This document shows, one piece after another, positions 62,838 through 64,000 of a stretch of DNA of 64,000 nucleotides. Below the pieces are notes generated by a model, which did no database searches, was not told where the DNA came from, and saw only the letters and a program-made list of their open reading frames with translations. Within the stretch, counting starts at the first letter, position 1, and each line of letters begins with the position of its first letter. Both the position numbers and the translations under genes were made by a program. The stretch is from Fulvivirga ligni (lineage in GTDB: Bacteria > Bacteroidota > Bacteroidia > Cytophagales > Cyclobacteriaceae). The stretch lies in the NCBI RefSeq assembly GCF_021389935.1, contig NZ_CP089979.1, positions 6,100,501 through 6,164,500 on the forward strand. Reading direction: 5' to 3'.

Positions 62838-64000
62838 TCTCTTTCAGTAAAATATTACGAAATGATAAGCTCATAGTAGTGGCTAACCAAATGACGGTAA
62901 GCGGCACTACTTTTTTGACAAATATCATGATAGCCACCATTGCCGGAATCAGTGTTTTTGGAACATTCAGTGCATGGCAAATTTCTCTCCTGCTGGTTTT
63001 AGCCTTTCAAATGGCTGTAATTGGGCAGCCTATGCAAGTCTTTATCGGCAGAAAAGATAAGGAAGAACTCAAATCCTATTCTGCTTCTGTACATTGGCTT
63101 CAAATCATATTTTTAACAAGCGCAGCTTTCATTTTTATTTCATTTTCACTGATCACCCAATATTTTTCAATATCCATAACTCTTAGCTTTTTAGCATATG
63201 GTTTTTTCTATCTTTTTCAAGAGCATTTTAGAAGATACCTGATCGCTAGGGGCCAATTAGTAACCACTTTCATTAGTGATGCCATTTCCAGTGGTGGTCA
63301 ACTTTTAGTACTTGGCTTACTATGGTGGAACAATATTACCCCCACCTTGGAGATTCTGTTTTTAACCATAGGATTAACCACAGTGCCCGCGGTTCTATTT
63401 ATTATCATCAAAGAGAGAAATGTTTTTAAGCAAAAGTTTTATCTGACCAAGTATATCAAGGAGCACTGGCAAAATGCACGATGGCTGGTACCAACTGCCC
63501 TTATCCAATGGGGTGCTTCCAATTATTTGCTTGCCGCCTCTGCCGTTATTGCCGGCAGTACCGTTTTGGGGGTATTAAGATTGGCTCAAACAGCCATGGG
63601 AATATTCAACATAGCCATTCAAGGTTTGGAGAACTATTTACTTCCCTACATGAGCAAACTAATAACTGGCGGTACCGATAGTGCGCTGGACTTCACTTTC
63701 CGTATGATTAAGAAAATATCATTATTAACAGCACCAATTTTAATTTTGGCAGCCTTGATGGCCGAACCCATTCTTGAGCTGGTCAATACTGAATACACTC
63801 AGTATGCATCTCTGTTAAGGTGGTGCTGTTTGCTTTACATCATTATATTATCCTCTTTCCCTGTAAAATTATTCATTAGGGTTTTAGGCGATTCAAGACA
63901 TTATTTTATTGGTTATGCCATTAGTTTGGCCGTATCTGTACTGACTGCTCAATGGCTTATTTCCCACTGGGAGGCAGTAGGCGTGGTGATGGGTTGGTTG
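62834..64000 (+). CDS. Polysaccharide flippase-like membrane protein (partial)
   Basis: 389 codons to the window edge without a stop. It starts with ATGA overlap to the Wzc-like gene. At least ten membrane helices, MATE/Wzx-type topology (VANQMTVSGTTFLTNIMIATIAGISVFGTFSAWQ at the start). It probably flips lipid-linked oligosaccharide in the same export pathway. The C-terminus lies outside the window. Confidence 0.78.
   Translation, partial: MISFSKILRNDKLIVVANQMTVSGTTFLTNIMIATIAGISVFGTFSAWQISLLLVLAFQMAVIGQPMQVFIGRKDKEELKSYSASVHWLQIIFLTSAAFIFISFSLITQYFSISITLSFLAYGFFYLFQEHFRRYLIARGQLVTTFISDAISSGGQLLVLGLLWWNNITPTLEILFLTIGLTTVPAVLFIIIKERNVFKQKFYLTKYIKEHWQNARWLVPTALIQWGASNYLLAASAVIAGSTVLGVLRLAQTAMGIFNIAIQGLENYLLPYMSKLITGGTDSALDFTFRMIKKISLLTAPILILAALMAEPILELVNTEYTQYASLLRWCCLLYIIILSSFPVKLFIRVLGDSRHYFIGYAISLAVSVLTAQWLISHWEAVGVVMGWL

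Overview
The window looks like a chromosomal segment of a Bacteroidota bacterium, probably of the order Cytophagales. The evidence is a type IX secretion sorting domain, TAnnTTTG-type promoter boxes, a PafA-type phosphatase, a MetP/MetS-like transporter pair, a RemB/Wzi-like outer-membrane barrel, an OmpA protein with thrombospondin type-3 repeats and the DGPF/ECF42 sigma pair. Most of it is ordinary housekeeping and envelope DNA on both strands, with no phage, transposase or CRISPR array.

Layout. 0-2.4 kb (minus): one member of a small-RNA family, then a metal-associated ABC exporter operon whose ATPase/permease junction carries a deletion. 2.4-4.1 kb (plus): a MerC-like protein and a COG0523 GTPase behind a perfect Zur/Fur-type palindrome. 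4.2-7.5 kb (minus): a frameshifted ArnT-like glycosyltransferase and a CoA-disulfide-reductase/rhodanese protein. 7.6-13.2 kb (minus): the most unusual region, described below. 13.2-18.1 kb (minus): a small T9SS-sorted protein, NnrDE and nuoABCD. 18.3-22.4 kb: Dps, DinB-like, SDR, two Cys-rich lipoproteins and a PhnB-like VOC protein. 22.5-32.4 kb (minus): two ECF sigma systems, hydrolases, a MarR/EVE/VOC operon and several lipoproteins. 32.4-38.6 kb (minus): YifB, GmhA, MsbA-like and a Wzi/RemB-like barrel. 38.9-48.4 kb (plus): an outer-membrane protein, a GAF sensor, L31 type B, a GlmU-like protein, HolB, HemC, a cyclophilin, an RmlD-like reductase and a GT-C-like membrane protein. 48.4-59.2 kb (minus): OmpA/TSP3, YetF-like, NYN-LOTUS, NSS transporter with its small subunit, PafA and a WG-repeat protein. 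59.4-64.0 kb (plus): a polysaccharide export operon that runs off the edge.

The 7.6-12.7 kb region is a candidate RNA-repair island. An RtcB RNA ligase, a TPR protein and an SPFH/Band-7 protein lie in one transcription unit, preceded by about 550 bp holding several tRNA-like pieces (T-arms, D-arms, one canonical anticodon arm). Acceptor-strand complementarity in these pieces works best in a permuted order: the 3' acceptor strand comes before its 5' partner. Directly after rtcB are four tandem short non-coding RNA genes, and a fifth lies at the left end of the window. Each has a -24/-12-like promoter (TTGGCAY-N5-TTGWAAT), a CC-N7-GG dyad and a third TTCCAY half-site at nearly fixed distances upstream, a conserved 16-nt 5' segment (CAGGTTTAGGTTGATT) and a strong intrinsic terminator. 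Proteobacterial rtcB operons are known to be controlled by sigma-54 and RtcR, so a sigma-54-type, stress-induced multicopy RNA family beside an RtcB/SPFH/tRNA-like locus is a coherent hypothesis. It is the main candidate here for an undescribed system. Everything was read by eye from the sequence; no database or folding program was run.
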